A stretch of DNA of 37,773 nt. It comes from an uncultured Planctomyces sp. (GTDB taxonomy: Bacteria > Planctomycetota > Planctomycetia > Planctomycetales > Planctomycetaceae). The stretch lies in the NCBI GenBank assembly GCA_937899075.1, contig CALDJX010000049.1, positions 1-37,773 on the forward strand, read 5' to 3'. Shown in pieces: positions 25,729 to 34,975 of the stretch. The notes beneath the pieces are model-generated. The model ran no database searches, had not been told where the DNA came from, and worked only from the letters and a program-made list of their open reading frames with translations. The position numbers and the translations under genes are program-made. Within the stretch, counting starts at the first letter, position 1. Every line of letters starts with the position of its first letter.

Positions 25729-26147
25729 CAGTATGGATGCCGTCTTTAGATGGTGAAAACGCTCGCGCTGTGAAGTGGTCAGTCAGCTTGCAGACTTCGT
25801 TTCAGAATCGCCACTGGTGAAGAATCTTTTCGTCGGTATCAGTCAGTCGAATGCTGCCGTTGCTGCCGGATGATTGCCGCGCTGAGGTCCGCAGTATGAC
25901 CCGGTCCGAAAAAAGGACCACCGAGTTGTCATCGTGAACCGCCGACGACCGTCGCGAATTCGCCAGGTAAAGAAACAACAAAGGAGCAGCGGCGCGGTGA
26001 CTTCTCGAAATTGTTTGCAAACTCGAATTGTTTACAAAAGAGACGCGTCGAGTCCTTTCGAGTCTTTGCCGGCTTCTGTTAAAAATCAGCTCGTCAAAAC
26101 AGACGACGATTCAATCCAGCGATCCTAAGAATAGCGAGCCATCAGCG
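25729..26147. other. Divergent intergenic region between sulfatase and fbp genes
   Basis: These 419 bp contain the promoters of both genes. The longest frame (25802-26020, minus strand, TTG start) has no recognisable family or ribosome site and I do not call it. A small hairpin GGTCC-GAAAAAA-GGACC lies at 25903-25919. Nothing else stands out. Confidence 0.45.
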
Positions 26148-27173
26148 ATGTCGGAGCCTTCAGCGGCTGTGCCTTTTTTGACCGTGCAGCAGCATATTGT
26201 GGAAGAGCAGAAGCGGTTTCCTGGTTCATCCGGTGAGTTCTCGTCGCTTCTTTCGGGAATCACGATGGCCACGAAGATGATCCAGGACAAAGTTCGACGC
26301 GCGGGGCTGTCGGACATTCTGGGTGAGCACGGCGACATCAACGTCCAGGGCGAGCGTCAGCAGAAGCTGGACGTTTATTCGAACGAGGTGCTGATCCATT
26401 TTCTCGGGTTGCGAGACAGCGTCGGGATTCTTGCTTCGGAAGAAAATGAGAATCCGATGATCGTTCATCAAGGATCGAAAGACGCGAACTACGCGATCGT
26501 GTTTGACCCTCTCGATGGATCGTCAAACATCGATGTGAACGTCAGCGTTGGCACGACGTTTTCAATTCTTCGACGGCCGAGCGGAGTGGAGCTGGACGAT
26601 TCGGATGCGTGGGTGTTGCAGCCGGGCAATAAGCAGGTTGCCGCTGGCTATGTCGTCTATGGGTCGTCGACGATTCTGGTTTACAGCGTCGGGAACGGGG
26701 TTCATGGATTCACGCTCGACCCTTCTTTGGGAGCGTACATTCTGAGTCATCCCAACATGCGGATGCCGGATCAGGGGCCGTACTACTCGGTCAACGAAGC
26801 GTACCGAGACACGTTTCCCCCTCGATACGGCGAGTACATCGATCGTCTGCGCAGCGGCGTGCTCGGTCACAAATATGCGTCACGATATATCGGGTCGATG
26901 GTGGCGGATTTCCATCGGACATTGCTGAAAGGCGGCGTGTTTCTTTACCCGCCGACCGAGTCCAATCCGCAGGGAAAACTCCGACTACTTTACGAGGCGA
27001 ACCCCATCGCATTTCTGGCCGAGCAGGCCGGCGGGATGGCGATCGACGGCGAGCGTCGCGTTCTGGACATTCAGCCGACGAGCATCCATCAGCGTACGCC
27101 GCTGGTTGTCGGCAGCCGAGTTGAGCTGGCGGATTTCGAACGATTCGTCTGTCAGGCAGAGACGAAGGCGTAG
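26148..27173 (+). CDS. fbp: Fructose-1,6-bisphosphatase class I
   Basis: FBPase removes the 1-phosphate of fructose-1,6-bisphosphate, the committed step of gluconeogenesis, in the cytosol. The metal/substrate site [18 protein letters not shown] is at residues 119-136 (Asp120, Asp123), with the acidic ASEENE near 97-102. [25 protein letters not shown], the sugar-binding block [22 protein letters not shown] and [12 protein letters not shown] complete the class I pattern. At 341 residues the length is normal. The frame extends upstream to 26028 but the added part is not conserved; ATG at 26148 is chosen. It heads an apparent operon with the aldolase gene (34 bp gap) and probably the sulfatase-DUF1080 gene. 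Sedoheptulose-1,7-bisphosphatase activity is possible as well. Confidence 0.95.
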   Translation: MSEPSAAVPFLTVQQHIVEEQKRFPGSSGEFSSLLSGITMATKMIQDKVRRAGLSDILGEHGDINVQGERQQKLDVYSNEVLIHFLGLRDSVGILASEENENPMIVHQGSKDANYAIVFDPLDGSSNIDVNVSVGTTFSILRRPSGVELDDSDAWVLQPGNKQVAAGYVVYGSSTILVYSVGNGVHGFTLDPSLGAYILSHPNMRMPDQGPYYSVNEAYRDTFPPRYGEYIDRLRSGVLGHKYASRYIGSMVADFHRTLLKGGVFLYPPTESNPQGKLRLLYEANPIAFLAEQAGGMAIDGERRVLDIQPTSIHQRTPLVVGSRVELADFERFVCQAETKA

Positions 27174-27207
27174 AGTTGCGGGTGAGCACATTGAACAGAA
27201 ACCTGAA

Positions 27208-28506
27208 ATGGACGATCCGATGACCAGACAGCTGACGCACCCTCGCGACCAGATCATGCAGACGATGGACCGGATTTACCGGTATCGCATGACCACGACT
27301 TCCGGCGGCAATCTCTCGATCCGGGATGATTCAGGAGATGTCTGGATCTCGCCCGCTCGAGTCGACAAAGGAAACCTGACACGCAACGACATCGTCTGCG
27401 TGAAGCCTGACGGCACTGTCGAAGGGCCGCACCCTCCGTCCTCGGAGTTTCCGTTTCACAAAGCGATCTATGAAGCTCGTCCGGACTTGCGATCGATCGT
27501 GCACGCTCATCCCGTCGCGCTGGTCGCCTTCAGCATTTGTGGGAAAACGCCAGACACACGGCTGTTTCACCAGGCTCATTCAGTGTGTGGTCAGACTGGA
27601 TTCGCACCGTACGGGCTACCGGGCAGCGAGCAGCTTGGCCGCAATATTGCCGAGAGTTTTTCGGCCGGTTGTGACAGCGTGATTCTTGAGAACCATGGAG
27701 TGGTTGTCGGCGGAGAATCGTTGCCGCACGCGTTTCAGAGGTTCGAAGCCTTTGAGTTCGCAGCGAAGACAATTATCAAAGGCCGGCAACTTGGAGCGGT
27801 GCGGTACCTGACAGATCAGCAGCTCGAACAGGCTCACAGTCGCAGCGTTGCGTTGCAGAAATACAAACCGGAAACCGCATCGTCTGAGGAAATGGAACTT
27901 CGCCGACAATTGTGCGAGTTCATACGGCGAGGCTGTCGACAGCGTTTGTTGATCAGTACCGAAGGAAGTTTTTCAGCTCGGCTGGGTGATGATTCGTTCG
28001 TCATCACTCCAACTCAGAAAGATCGCGAGCGGCTTGGTATCGACGACCTGGTCCTGATCAACGGCGATCGCCGGGAAGCTGGCAGGAAGGCCAGTCGCGC
28101 TGTCTTCGCGCATCAGGCAATTTACAGAAAGCATCCTCATGTCCAGGCGATCGCGTTCGCTCATCCCGTTAACGCAACAGCATTCAGCGTGACAGATTCA
28201 ACATTTGACGCTCGCACCATTCCTGAAAGCTATGTCTTTCTGCGAGACGTTGCACGAGTGCCGTACGGAGTTCAATACAGAAACGACGGCAGCATCGCGG
28301 ATTCCATTTCGGTCGCGTCGCCAGCAGCGATTCTTGAAAACGACGGAGTTCTGGTCACCGGTTCAAGCGTGCTCGACACGTTCGACCGCCTGGAAGTTCT
28401 GGAGTCCACCGCTGAAGCCGTCATCAACGCTCGTGCCGTTGGAGAAGTGTCGGTTATGTCAGAAGACGTGATCAGCGAACTCCGAGATGCCTTCGGACTT
28501 AATTGA
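27208..28506 (+). CDS. Tandem class II aldolase/adducin-domain protein with degenerate second domain
   Basis: This is a 432-residue cytosolic protein made of two class II aldolase (FucA/AraD-like) domains. Domain 1 (about 10-210) has the full zinc and acid set: Glu80 ([11 protein letters not shown]), His99 and His101 (VHAHPVAL) and His163 (ENHGVVVGG), plus the phosphate-binding TSGGNLSIR at 31-39. Domain 2 (about 230-432) aligns well but has Ala298 for the Glu, FAHP (Phe317) for HAHP and ENDG (Asp379) for ENHG, so it cannot bind zinc normally. The start is ATG at 27208; ATG at 27220 is an alternative, and an upstream frame overlapping fbp is rejected. It is in an operon with fbp. The likely substrate of domain 1 is a fuculose/rhamnulose/ribulose-type phosphate; an epimerase role is possible. 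Confidence 0.88.
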   Translation: MDDPMTRQLTHPRDQIMQTMDRIYRYRMTTTSGGNLSIRDDSGDVWISPARVDKGNLTRNDIVCVKPDGTVEGPHPPSSEFPFHKAIYEARPDLRSIVHAHPVALVAFSICGKTPDTRLFHQAHSVCGQTGFAPYGLPGSEQLGRNIAESFSAGCDSVILENHGVVVGGESLPHAFQRFEAFEFAAKTIIKGRQLGAVRYLTDQQLEQAHSRSVALQKYKPETASSEEMELRRQLCEFIRRGCRQRLLISTEGSFSARLGDDSFVITPTQKDRERLGIDDLVLINGDRREAGRKASRAVFAHQAIYRKHPHVQAIAFAHPVNATAFSVTDSTFDARTIPESYVFLRDVARVPYGVQYRNDGSIADSISVASPAAILENDGVLVTGSSVLDTFDRLEVLESTAEAVINARAVGEVSVMSEDVISELRDAFGLN

Positions 28507-28595
28507 CTCGCCGGATTCTTCGTGGCCGTTACCATTTTCGTAGTGTTGCCCGTATCGACTGCCGCGAAACGTTGTTTCAGAAAGCTGATTACACC

Positions 28596-30785
28596 ATGAA
28601 TCGAATTCTTGTCATTCTGCCGTTTCTGACGATGTGGTTCGCGACTGACGTGTTTGCCGCAAAGCCGAACATCGTTTTCTTCTTTGCCGATGATCAAACG
28701 ACGAGCACGCTTGGTTGCTACGGCAATGATGTCATTCAGACGCCGAATATCGACGCGCTGGCTGCACGCGGAACTCGTTTCAACAACGCGTTCGTCAGCC
28801 ATTCGATCTGCTGGGTCAGTCGAACCACGATTCTCTCCGGTCTGACCGGTCGCAGTTACGGTATTCCTGGCAACAGAGACCAGGCCCGTCCGGATGCCGT
28901 CGCCACTCTGTATTCCGACATCCTGCGCGAGCACGGCTATCGAACAGGCTACTTCGGAAAGTGGCATGCGAAGATGCCGAAGGGGTATCGCCAGGCTGAT
29001 CACTTCGACCAGTTCGAAGCAATTGGTCGAAACCCTTTTTATAAGAAGCAGCCCGACGGAAGCTTGCGACACGAAACTGAAGTGATCGTCGATCGCGGAA
29101 TCGATTTCGTGAAGTCGCAGCCAAAGGACAAGCCGTTCGCTCTGAATATGTGGTTCAACGCGTGCCATGCAGAAGACGGCGATCGTCGTCCAGGAATCGG
29201 CCACTTCGCCTGGCCACGAGCTGTCGATGGCATGTACGACGACATTCAGATCGCAGCGCCGCGATTGAACGCTCCCGAAATCTTCGACTCGCTGCCGGAT
29301 TTTCTGAAGACGACGATCAACCGCGAGCGGTTCTTCTGGCGATGGAACACCGACCAGAAATATCAGACCAACATCCGCGCCTACTATCGCATGGTCAGCG
29401 GAATCGATGGCGCGATCGGCCGCTTCATGGCGGCGTTGGAAGAAGCGGGCCTCGCAGAAAACACAATCATCGTGTACTCAGCGGACAACGGATATTACAT
29501 GGGGAATCGAGGTCTCGCAGGGAAATGGTCACACTTCGAAGAGTCGCTTCGAGTGCCGCTGATCATCGCCGATCCTCGAGTTTCCGATGGCAAAAAGGGA
29601 CACGTGAGCGATGCCATCGCTCTCAATCTGGACTTGCCGGCGACATTTCTCGACTGGGCCGGCGTGGAAGTTCCTGCCCGTTATCAGGGACACAGCCTGC
29701 GGCCGATTGTCGCTGAGCAAGAACCGGACGACTGGCGGACGGAGTCATTCCATGAGCACTTCGCGGTTCGAAATCGAATCCCCGCGTTCGAAGGCGTGCG
29801 CAATGATCGCTTCAAGTACGTTCGTTATGTAGATCATGGTCAAACGGAATTTCTGCACGATCTTAAGAATGATCCCGATGAACTGGTCAATCTGGCTGGC
29901 GATGCCGCGCACGCAGACACGCTGGCAGCGATGCGCGATCGAACTACAGCAAGAGTGAACGAACTGGGAGGCTCGCTGTTGCCGCTCAAAGGAGCGTTCA
30001 CCGCGTCAACGGTTCCGCACCCGGTCGCCGCTGCGGCTGTGAGTGCAAATCCTGACAAGGACGGCTTTGTCAGAGTCTTTGATGGTAAAAGCCTTCGCGG
30101 CTGGACAGGCGATTTGAAGCACTGGTCCGTCAAAGACGGATCGCTGACAGGGACGACCGATGGTTCCCTCAAGATGAATCGCTTTCTCACATGGACGCAT
30201 TCGACCGTGCAGAACTTCGATCTGCGAGTCAAAGTAAAAGTGACGGCCGGCGGCAACAGTGGCATTCAGTATCGAGGAACTTCGCGGCCGGATCTCGGAT
30301 TAGACATCGTGACTGGTTACCAATGCGACGTGGTTGCCGACAACCCGAATTACAACGGCATGCTTTATGAGGAAAGGGGCCGACGAATTCTGTCGCACAC
30401 GGGCGAAAAAGTAATCGTCGACACTGACGGCCAACCGTGGGTCGTGGGCGAGATCCCTGTCAAAGAATTCGCGGCGGACGAGTGGCACGATTACCGCGTA
30501 CTTGTCGAAGGAAATCATCATCAGCATTGGATCGATGGCCACATGACCGCCGATCTGATCGATTTCGACGCGAAAGGCCGGGCACTGGAAGGAGTTCTCG
30601 CTGTGCAGGTGCATGTCGGCCCGGCGATGAAAATTCAGTACAGGGATTTCCGAATCAAACACCTGGCCGACGACCTGCCGCTTCTGAAACAGTCGGATCA
30701 TCCGATTCCCGCCGACGCCGTCGGAGTCCGTCCACAGGGACGTCTCCCGAAAGACTGGAAGCCACCAGTCTTCGGCAAGCGATAA
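28596..30785 (+). CDS. Secreted sulfatase fused to a DUF1080 (3-keto-disaccharide hydrolase) domain
   Basis: This is an exported protein of 729 residues. The signal peptide (MNRILVILPFLTMWFATDVFA) is followed by KPNIVFFFADDQTTSTLGCYG, with metal-binding Asp32-Asp33. The formylglycine position is C72-W-V-S-R76 and is followed by TTILSGLTG; the third signature residue is Val where Pro or Ala is usual. GYFGKWH and YSADNGYYMGNRG follow. The sulfatase part ends near 460. Residues about 486-710 are a DUF1080 concanavalin-like module (GFVRVFDGKSLRGWTGD, GNSGIQYRG, EWHDYRVLVEGNHHQHWIDG), the family renamed 3-keto-disaccharide hydrolase. The ATG at 28596 begins the signal peptide; the frame is open upstream to 28503 without support. 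It follows the aldolase gene by 89 bp, so may belong to that operon. Confidence 0.92.
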   Translation: MNRILVILPFLTMWFATDVFAAKPNIVFFFADDQTTSTLGCYGNDVIQTPNIDALAARGTRFNNAFVSHSICWVSRTTILSGLTGRSYGIPGNRDQARPDAVATLYSDILREHGYRTGYFGKWHAKMPKGYRQADHFDQFEAIGRNPFYKKQPDGSLRHETEVIVDRGIDFVKSQPKDKPFALNMWFNACHAEDGDRRPGIGHFAWPRAVDGMYDDIQIAAPRLNAPEIFDSLPDFLKTTINRERFFWRWNTDQKYQTNIRAYYRMVSGIDGAIGRFMAALEEAGLAENTIIVYSADNGYYMGNRGLAGKWSHFEESLRVPLIIADPRVSDGKKGHVSDAIALNLDLPATFLDWAGVEVPARYQGHSLRPIVAEQEPDDWRTESFHEHFAVRNRIPAFEGVRNDRFKYVRYVDHGQTEFLHDLKNDPDELVNLAGDAAHADTLAAMRDRTTARVNELGGSLLPLKGAFTASTVPHPVAAAAVSANPDKDGFVRVFDGKSLRGWTGDLKHWSVKDGSLTGTTDGSLKMNRFLTWTHSTVQNFDLRVKVKVTAGGNSGIQYRGTSRPDLGLDIVTGYQCDVVADNPNYNGMLYEERGRRILSHTGEKVIVDTDGQPWVVGEIPVKEFAADEWHDYRVLVEGNHHQHWIDGHMTADLIDFDAKGRALEGVLAVQVHVGPAMKIQYRDFRIKHLADDLPLLKQSDHPIPADAVGVRPQGRLPKDWKPPVFGKR

Positions 30786-30849
30786 ACGGTGCCGCCGGAT
30801 TCGTCCGCGATGCGCGCATCCCTCGGCGCGATGATTTCTTGTTAGCCCG

Positions 30850-31656
30850 TCATTGGTCAACTGACGCAAACTGCATTTTGACGACTTCGCGGGTTCGTCG
30901 AACGATGCCATATAGATTGTTCGGCTCGCCCCGGTCCCAGGCAATTCCCTGGCCGGCGATTGGTGCTTTGACCGTCGCTTCGTGAATCAGAACGCCGGGT
31001 TTCTCACCGACCGCAAGAACGTAGACTTCGGCATGATCGTGCCCTGTCGCGAATAGACGCCCTTTCGGGCCGAACGCTCCGCCGGAGTTGCTGTTCGGTA
31101 AAAAGCGCTGGATGACAGATTCCGGAAAAGTCCAGACACCAGTGCTTTGCCATTCGTCGTTGTAACGAACGAGTCTTGTCTTTCGGACGTCCGCTTCGCC
31201 GTAGAATGCAAAGACGATCCACCAGGCTCCTCGGTGCCGCTCAATCCAGTTGATGGCTCCTTCCGTTTCCGGAAACTCTTTGCGTTCGAGGTGTTGGAGC
31301 GTCTGTGCTTCAAAGATTTCGACAGTGTTCTTTAGTGGCTTCTTCGGCCAGTTCGAGTTCGCGCAATACAATCGACCGTTCAAGACGATGCCGCTGTTGA
31401 GATGCTGGACAGGAGAGTCCGCCGGCGCAGTCCACCTGGCCACGGCCTTCGGTTTCGATTCGCCAGTTTCCTTGTCGTAACGGGCAATGGTGCGATTTGA
31501 AATTGCGTAAAATGATTCCTTATCGACCGCGACGGCCTGGTGAGCTTCTGGCACTGAGAAGCTCTTCACCTTGCGGAATCCATGCGCTGATCGCTCATCC
31601 GCAGAAGCCGTTAACACAAAAATAAGTGTCACAAGCGGTGCTATGAATCGTGGCAT
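30850..31656 (-). CDS. Secreted protein of unknown function, probable beta-propeller
   Basis: This 268-residue protein has a signal peptide (MPRFIAPLVTLIFVLTASADE). I do not recognise the family with confidence. The sequence shows short repeated strand patterns such as HQAVAVDKESFYAISNRTIARYDKETGE, LNSGIVLNGRLYCANSNWP and GPKGRLFATGHDHAEVYVLAV, which suggest a small propeller of YVTN or glutamine-cyclotransferase type. The chosen start is ATG at 31656, with AAGG at proper spacing; a frame to 31713 is rejected. It lies 91 bp downstream of the GH-like gene at 31748-33394 on the same strand and is probably co-transcribed. It converges on the sulfatase-DUF1080 gene. Confidence 0.75.
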   Translation of the reverse strand: MPRFIAPLVTLIFVLTASADERSAHGFRKVKSFSVPEAHQAVAVDKESFYAISNRTIARYDKETGESKPKAVARWTAPADSPVQHLNSGIVLNGRLYCANSNWPKKPLKNTVEIFEAQTLQHLERKEFPETEGAINWIERHRGAWWIVFAFYGEADVRKTRLVRYNDEWQSTGVWTFPESVIQRFLPNSNSGGAFGPKGRLFATGHDHAEVYVLAVGEKPGVLIHEATVKAPIAGQGIAWDRGEPNNLYGIVRRTREVVKMQFASVDQ

Positions 31657-31747
31657 CTGGTCGAGCCTTAAAACGGGTTTGGCGGTTTGCGAGTAAGTGC
31701 GGTCGCCGATCATTCAACAAGAGGGTACTGCGTTCGGGCTTGCCGAG

Positions 31748-33394
31748 TCACCGAATGTAGAGGGCGTGGAAGCGAATTCCTGATTTCCTGGCGCCATCAA
31801 AAGTCACTCTCACGCGGATGCGATCGGGCAGGTCGTTGACGAGCGTTAGGCGTTTCCATGTGATCGGCGTCTGGAATCCGCTGTTTGCGACAATCGCCGC
31901 GTTCACGCCGGAATAGTCGGACAACGGCTCCATCTTGTGGTCAAGCAGTTCAACCTTCAACGTTGCTGAGTCATTAAGTCCGTCAGCGTTGATGTAGAAC
32001 CGGCGGGGTGCAGCGTCGTCGATTGCCAGTGATCGAGTCATGAAACTGCTGACCGTTTTCATCATTTGATAATCGCCGCTGCCTGCGGTTGATGAGTCAA
32101 CGATGAGTTCCGCGAATCGATCTCGCGGCAACGTCGCGATGCCCACTCCGCCGCGAGGTGGCGAGCTTTCCCACACTCGCGGATCCCATGCTCCGTAGTA
32201 GATGAAAGTTTGCTCGCCGACGTTCTCGAAACCCTGACCCTGCAGCAAGCCGCCCTGGTCCCAGTCGCCGTCGTTTCCGCGTTTGAGGAAAATGTGTTCA
32301 TGGGCCGGCTCGCGAAACCTGATGCCATCGTTGCTGACGACGAGCCCGAGATCGATCGTCAGGTCGTTCCACTCTTTGGTTCCGTGCCACATACCGGAAA
32401 CTCCGACGAGCACGTTGCCGCGGTTCCACACGCTAATACCTTCGTGAGTCTGTTCGCCGATACGACTTTTCCCTGGCCCAAGCAGCTGATGTTGTGCGGC
32501 GCGGACAAACTGGATTGCGTTTGTCTGACTCCAACGAGCAAAGTCCGGCGAGATGAATGTCCGCGAGACTCGGCCGTGGTAAGGCCTTGCGGCAGCGATC
32601 GCGTTCTGTCCGGAGAGATGATACAGCCCGTCCCATTTATAGAGCCCTCCGACAGGCTCGAAATGCAACGGAGGAATCACCGAGTTTGCCTCTGGCAATT
32701 CTGCGTCGACCGGAACCGCGTCGGTCAGCAGGTTCCAGGTCAACCCGTCAGGACTCACGAAGCAGGCGAGAGTGCCCAGCCGCCGATCGTTCTTCGGGAA
32801 CCAGACATGAGCACCCATTTTGTAACGATGAGCCGGGTTCGGATCATTGGGTTCGTGCAGGACTTTCAGGTTGAGAATACCGATCGCTGGATCCAGCATC
32901 ACCAGGTTGTTGTGCGTGCTGCCGTCAATTTCGACAAGCCCGAGATTCGGCTTCGTCCATGCAATGCCGTCCTCACTTTCAGCATAGGCAACTCGCCACG
33001 GCGCCGAACGAGGCAGCGTTCGATCATTCCGCTCCGACTTCGACACGGCAACGTACCACATGCGAAACTTGCTGCTGTTTCGATCACGAATGACCGAGCC
33101 GTAGAACTGCACGGCCCAGTCATCAACCGAGTTCTCCGGGCCTCGCTTCACGACTGGATTCGCAGAATGCCGTTGAGGAGATCGCATCACCAGTTTGAGA
33201 TTCTGCGTAAACGGAATCGATACATCGTCGAATGAGAACAGCGTGACGGCACTCGTTTCGTCGAAGTATCGATCCTTCGATCGTGCCTGCAGCCCATCAT
33301 CGGCGAACCCTGGGCTGGCATACGCGAGCACGGCGACGCACGCCAGGAGTTGTGTCCGGCGTTGAGTTTGTGACACTGTGTTCGGTTGATTCAA
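31748..33394 (-). CDS. Secreted GH32/43-like five-bladed propeller protein
   Basis: This 548-residue exported protein is of the glycosidase-like propeller type common in planctomycetes. Start choice: no ATG precedes the signal peptide in a sensible place, but TTG at 33394 follows GGAGAAGCAA and gives a leader with RRTQLLACVAVLAYASPGFA. The body shows the GH32/43-like motifs FRMWYVAVSK, VAYAESEDGIAWTKPNLGL, HNNLVMLDP and ACFVSPDGLTWNLLTDAVP, followed by a C-terminal beta-sandwich (RFYINADGLNDSATLKVELLD). It is related to the divergent neighbour at 33506-34957. Catalytic acids cannot be assigned from sequence alone, so activity on a fructan, arabinan or other glycan is only suggested. The longer frame to 33478 is rejected. 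Confidence 0.8.
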   Translation of the reverse strand: MNQPNTVSQTQRRTQLLACVAVLAYASPGFADDGLQARSKDRYFDETSAVTLFSFDDVSIPFTQNLKLVMRSPQRHSANPVVKRGPENSVDDWAVQFYGSVIRDRNSSKFRMWYVAVSKSERNDRTLPRSAPWRVAYAESEDGIAWTKPNLGLVEIDGSTHNNLVMLDPAIGILNLKVLHEPNDPNPAHRYKMGAHVWFPKNDRRLGTLACFVSPDGLTWNLLTDAVPVDAELPEANSVIPPLHFEPVGGLYKWDGLYHLSGQNAIAAARPYHGRVSRTFISPDFARWSQTNAIQFVRAAQHQLLGPGKSRIGEQTHEGISVWNRGNVLVGVSGMWHGTKEWNDLTIDLGLVVSNDGIRFREPAHEHIFLKRGNDGDWDQGGLLQGQGFENVGEQTFIYYGAWDPRVWESSPPRGGVGIATLPRDRFAELIVDSSTAGSGDYQMMKTVSSFMTRSLAIDDAAPRRFYINADGLNDSATLKVELLDHKMEPLSDYSGVNAAIVANSGFQTPITWKRLTLVNDLPDRIRVRVTFDGARKSGIRFHALYIR

Positions 33395-33505
33395 TTGCTT
33401 CTCCGATTCAGGCGATGATTCCAGCTCGGGGCCTGCTCGAACTCGTCGAGCACACTCCAGGACGTGGAAACTGATCACTGATTTTAAAGCCCTTTGGTCG
33501 AAAAG

Positions 33506-34957
33506 ATGAATGCACTGATCTGGAAACCTGCGGTTCTCACGTCTCTAGTTGTCGTGTCTTCTGCAGTGGTCGCAATTGCACAGCCGATCGACATTGGCTC
33601 GCGGCGTGAGTTGTTCGTTGACCGGCTCTTGATTCAGCGAATGACTGGCGGCGTGGAACTCAGGCTGCACCACCCGGTGAAGGCACCTCGCCCTAAGTCG
33701 CCGCTGCCGGAAAAATACTATTTCACGGTTATCAAAGACGAGGACCACGACGGTCAATTGTTTCGCGCTTACTGGCGAGAAACGAACCCGGACTATCCCG
33801 GCCCGTTTCATACAGGGCACGCGGGTGAAATGGTCTGTTACGGCGAAAGTCGCGACGGTCACGAGTGGACGTTTCCAAATCTCGGACTGTTCGACATTCG
33901 CGGTTCACACGGCAACAACGTGATCCTTGCCAATCAGCCACCGCTGCTCACCAATTTCACTCCATTCATCGACACTCGCCCCGGCGTGAAACCCGCTGAA
34001 CGCTACAAAGCACTCGGCGGCTATCCCGGACCCGGCGACAAACGCGGCAAATCCGAACCGGGATGGGGATTGTTTGCGTTCGTCTCCGCCGACGGAATTC
34101 ACTGGACGAAAAAGAACGAAGTCATCCCTTATCAGCCGGCATGGCGGCACGCTTTCGATTCTCAGAATGTTTCGTTCTGGTCGCCAGTTGAACAGAAATA
34201 CGTTTGCTACTTCCGCACATGGACGACCTCCGAACGTTTGCGCAGCGTCAGCCGCACCACGTCGCCTGACTTCAAAACCTGGAGCAAACCGGTGGCGATG
34301 AATCCCAATCTGCCGGGCGAGCATCTCTACACAAACCAGACGCACCCCTACTTCCGCGCGCCGCACATCTACATCGCCGCGCCGACCCGTTTCGTACGCG
34401 ACCGAGGCGACGCGCCGGGCTATGACAAGAAGGATGTCAACGCGACGGACATCCTGTTCATGACGACTCGTGCTGGCTCCGTAAAGTACGACCGAGTTTT
34501 CACCGAAGCGTTCATTCGACCAGGACTTGATACCGAAAGCTGGAGAAACCGTTCCAACTACGCTGCCTTGAACGTTGTTCCCACCGGACCGAACGAGGTG
34601 TCGATCTATCATCGAAGCGGCGACCGTTACGTGCTGCGGACAGATGGTTTTGTGTCAGTCCACGCAGGCTCGCAAACCGGAGAGTTGATCACTCGCCCGT
34701 TGATTTTCTCAGGCGAAGAGTTGCATCTGAATCTCAGTACGAGCGCCGTCGGTCTGGTTCAGGTCGAGGTCCGTGACGAATCTGGCAAACCAATTTCTGG
34801 CTTCACCCTCGATGATTGCCCGGTCGTCTACGGAGACGGCATCGACCTTATCGTGAAGTGGAAGAACGATCGAAACCTGTCGTCGCTCGCCGGAAAGCCA
34901 GTAAGGCTTCGCTTCGTGATGAAGGAATGCGATCTGTTTTCGTTTCAGTTTGAATAA
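33506..34957 (+). CDS. Secreted GH32/43-like propeller protein (paralogue of divergent neighbour)
   Basis: This 483-residue exported protein has a signal peptide (KPAVLTSLVVVSSAVVAIAQP) followed by IDIGSRRELFVDRLLIQRM, the standard opening of a large planctomycete family usually annotated as glycosyl hydrolase-like. Blade motifs YGESRDGHEWTFPNLGLFDI, GNNVILA and FAFVSADGIHWTKKNEVIP match those of the divergent gene. The C-terminal part from about 395 (LITRPLIFSGEELHLNLST ... LVQVEVRDESGKPISG) is a beta-sandwich found in the same family. ATG at 33506 is chosen over TTG at 33494; both lack a strong ribosome site. It lies 111 bp from the divergent paralogue and 18 bp before the hydrolase gene, suggesting an operon with the latter. 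Confidence 0.82.
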   Translation: MNALIWKPAVLTSLVVVSSAVVAIAQPIDIGSRRELFVDRLLIQRMTGGVELRLHHPVKAPRPKSPLPEKYYFTVIKDEDHDGQLFRAYWRETNPDYPGPFHTGHAGEMVCYGESRDGHEWTFPNLGLFDIRGSHGNNVILANQPPLLTNFTPFIDTRPGVKPAERYKALGGYPGPGDKRGKSEPGWGLFAFVSADGIHWTKKNEVIPYQPAWRHAFDSQNVSFWSPVEQKYVCYFRTWTTSERLRSVSRTTSPDFKTWSKPVAMNPNLPGEHLYTNQTHPYFRAPHIYIAAPTRFVRDRGDAPGYDKKDVNATDILFMTTRAGSVKYDRVFTEAFIRPGLDTESWRNRSNYAALNVVPTGPNEVSIYHRSGDRYVLRTDGFVSVHAGSQTGELITRPLIFSGEELHLNLSTSAVGLVQVEVRDESGKPISGFTLDDCPVVYGDGIDLIVKWKNDRNLSSLAGKPVRLRFVMKECDLFSFQFE

Positions 34958-34975
34958 TGTTGCGAGGGCGAGAGT

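Noticed and set aside
25802-26020. 72-codon minus-strand frame between the sulfatase and fbp genes
   Set aside because: It needs a TTG start without a ribosome site and matches no family I know; it lies in a divergent promoter region.
32210-33235. 341-codon plus-strand frame opposite the GH-like gene
   Set aside because: It is antisense to a protein with clear family motifs and a signal peptide; the translation shows no family features.
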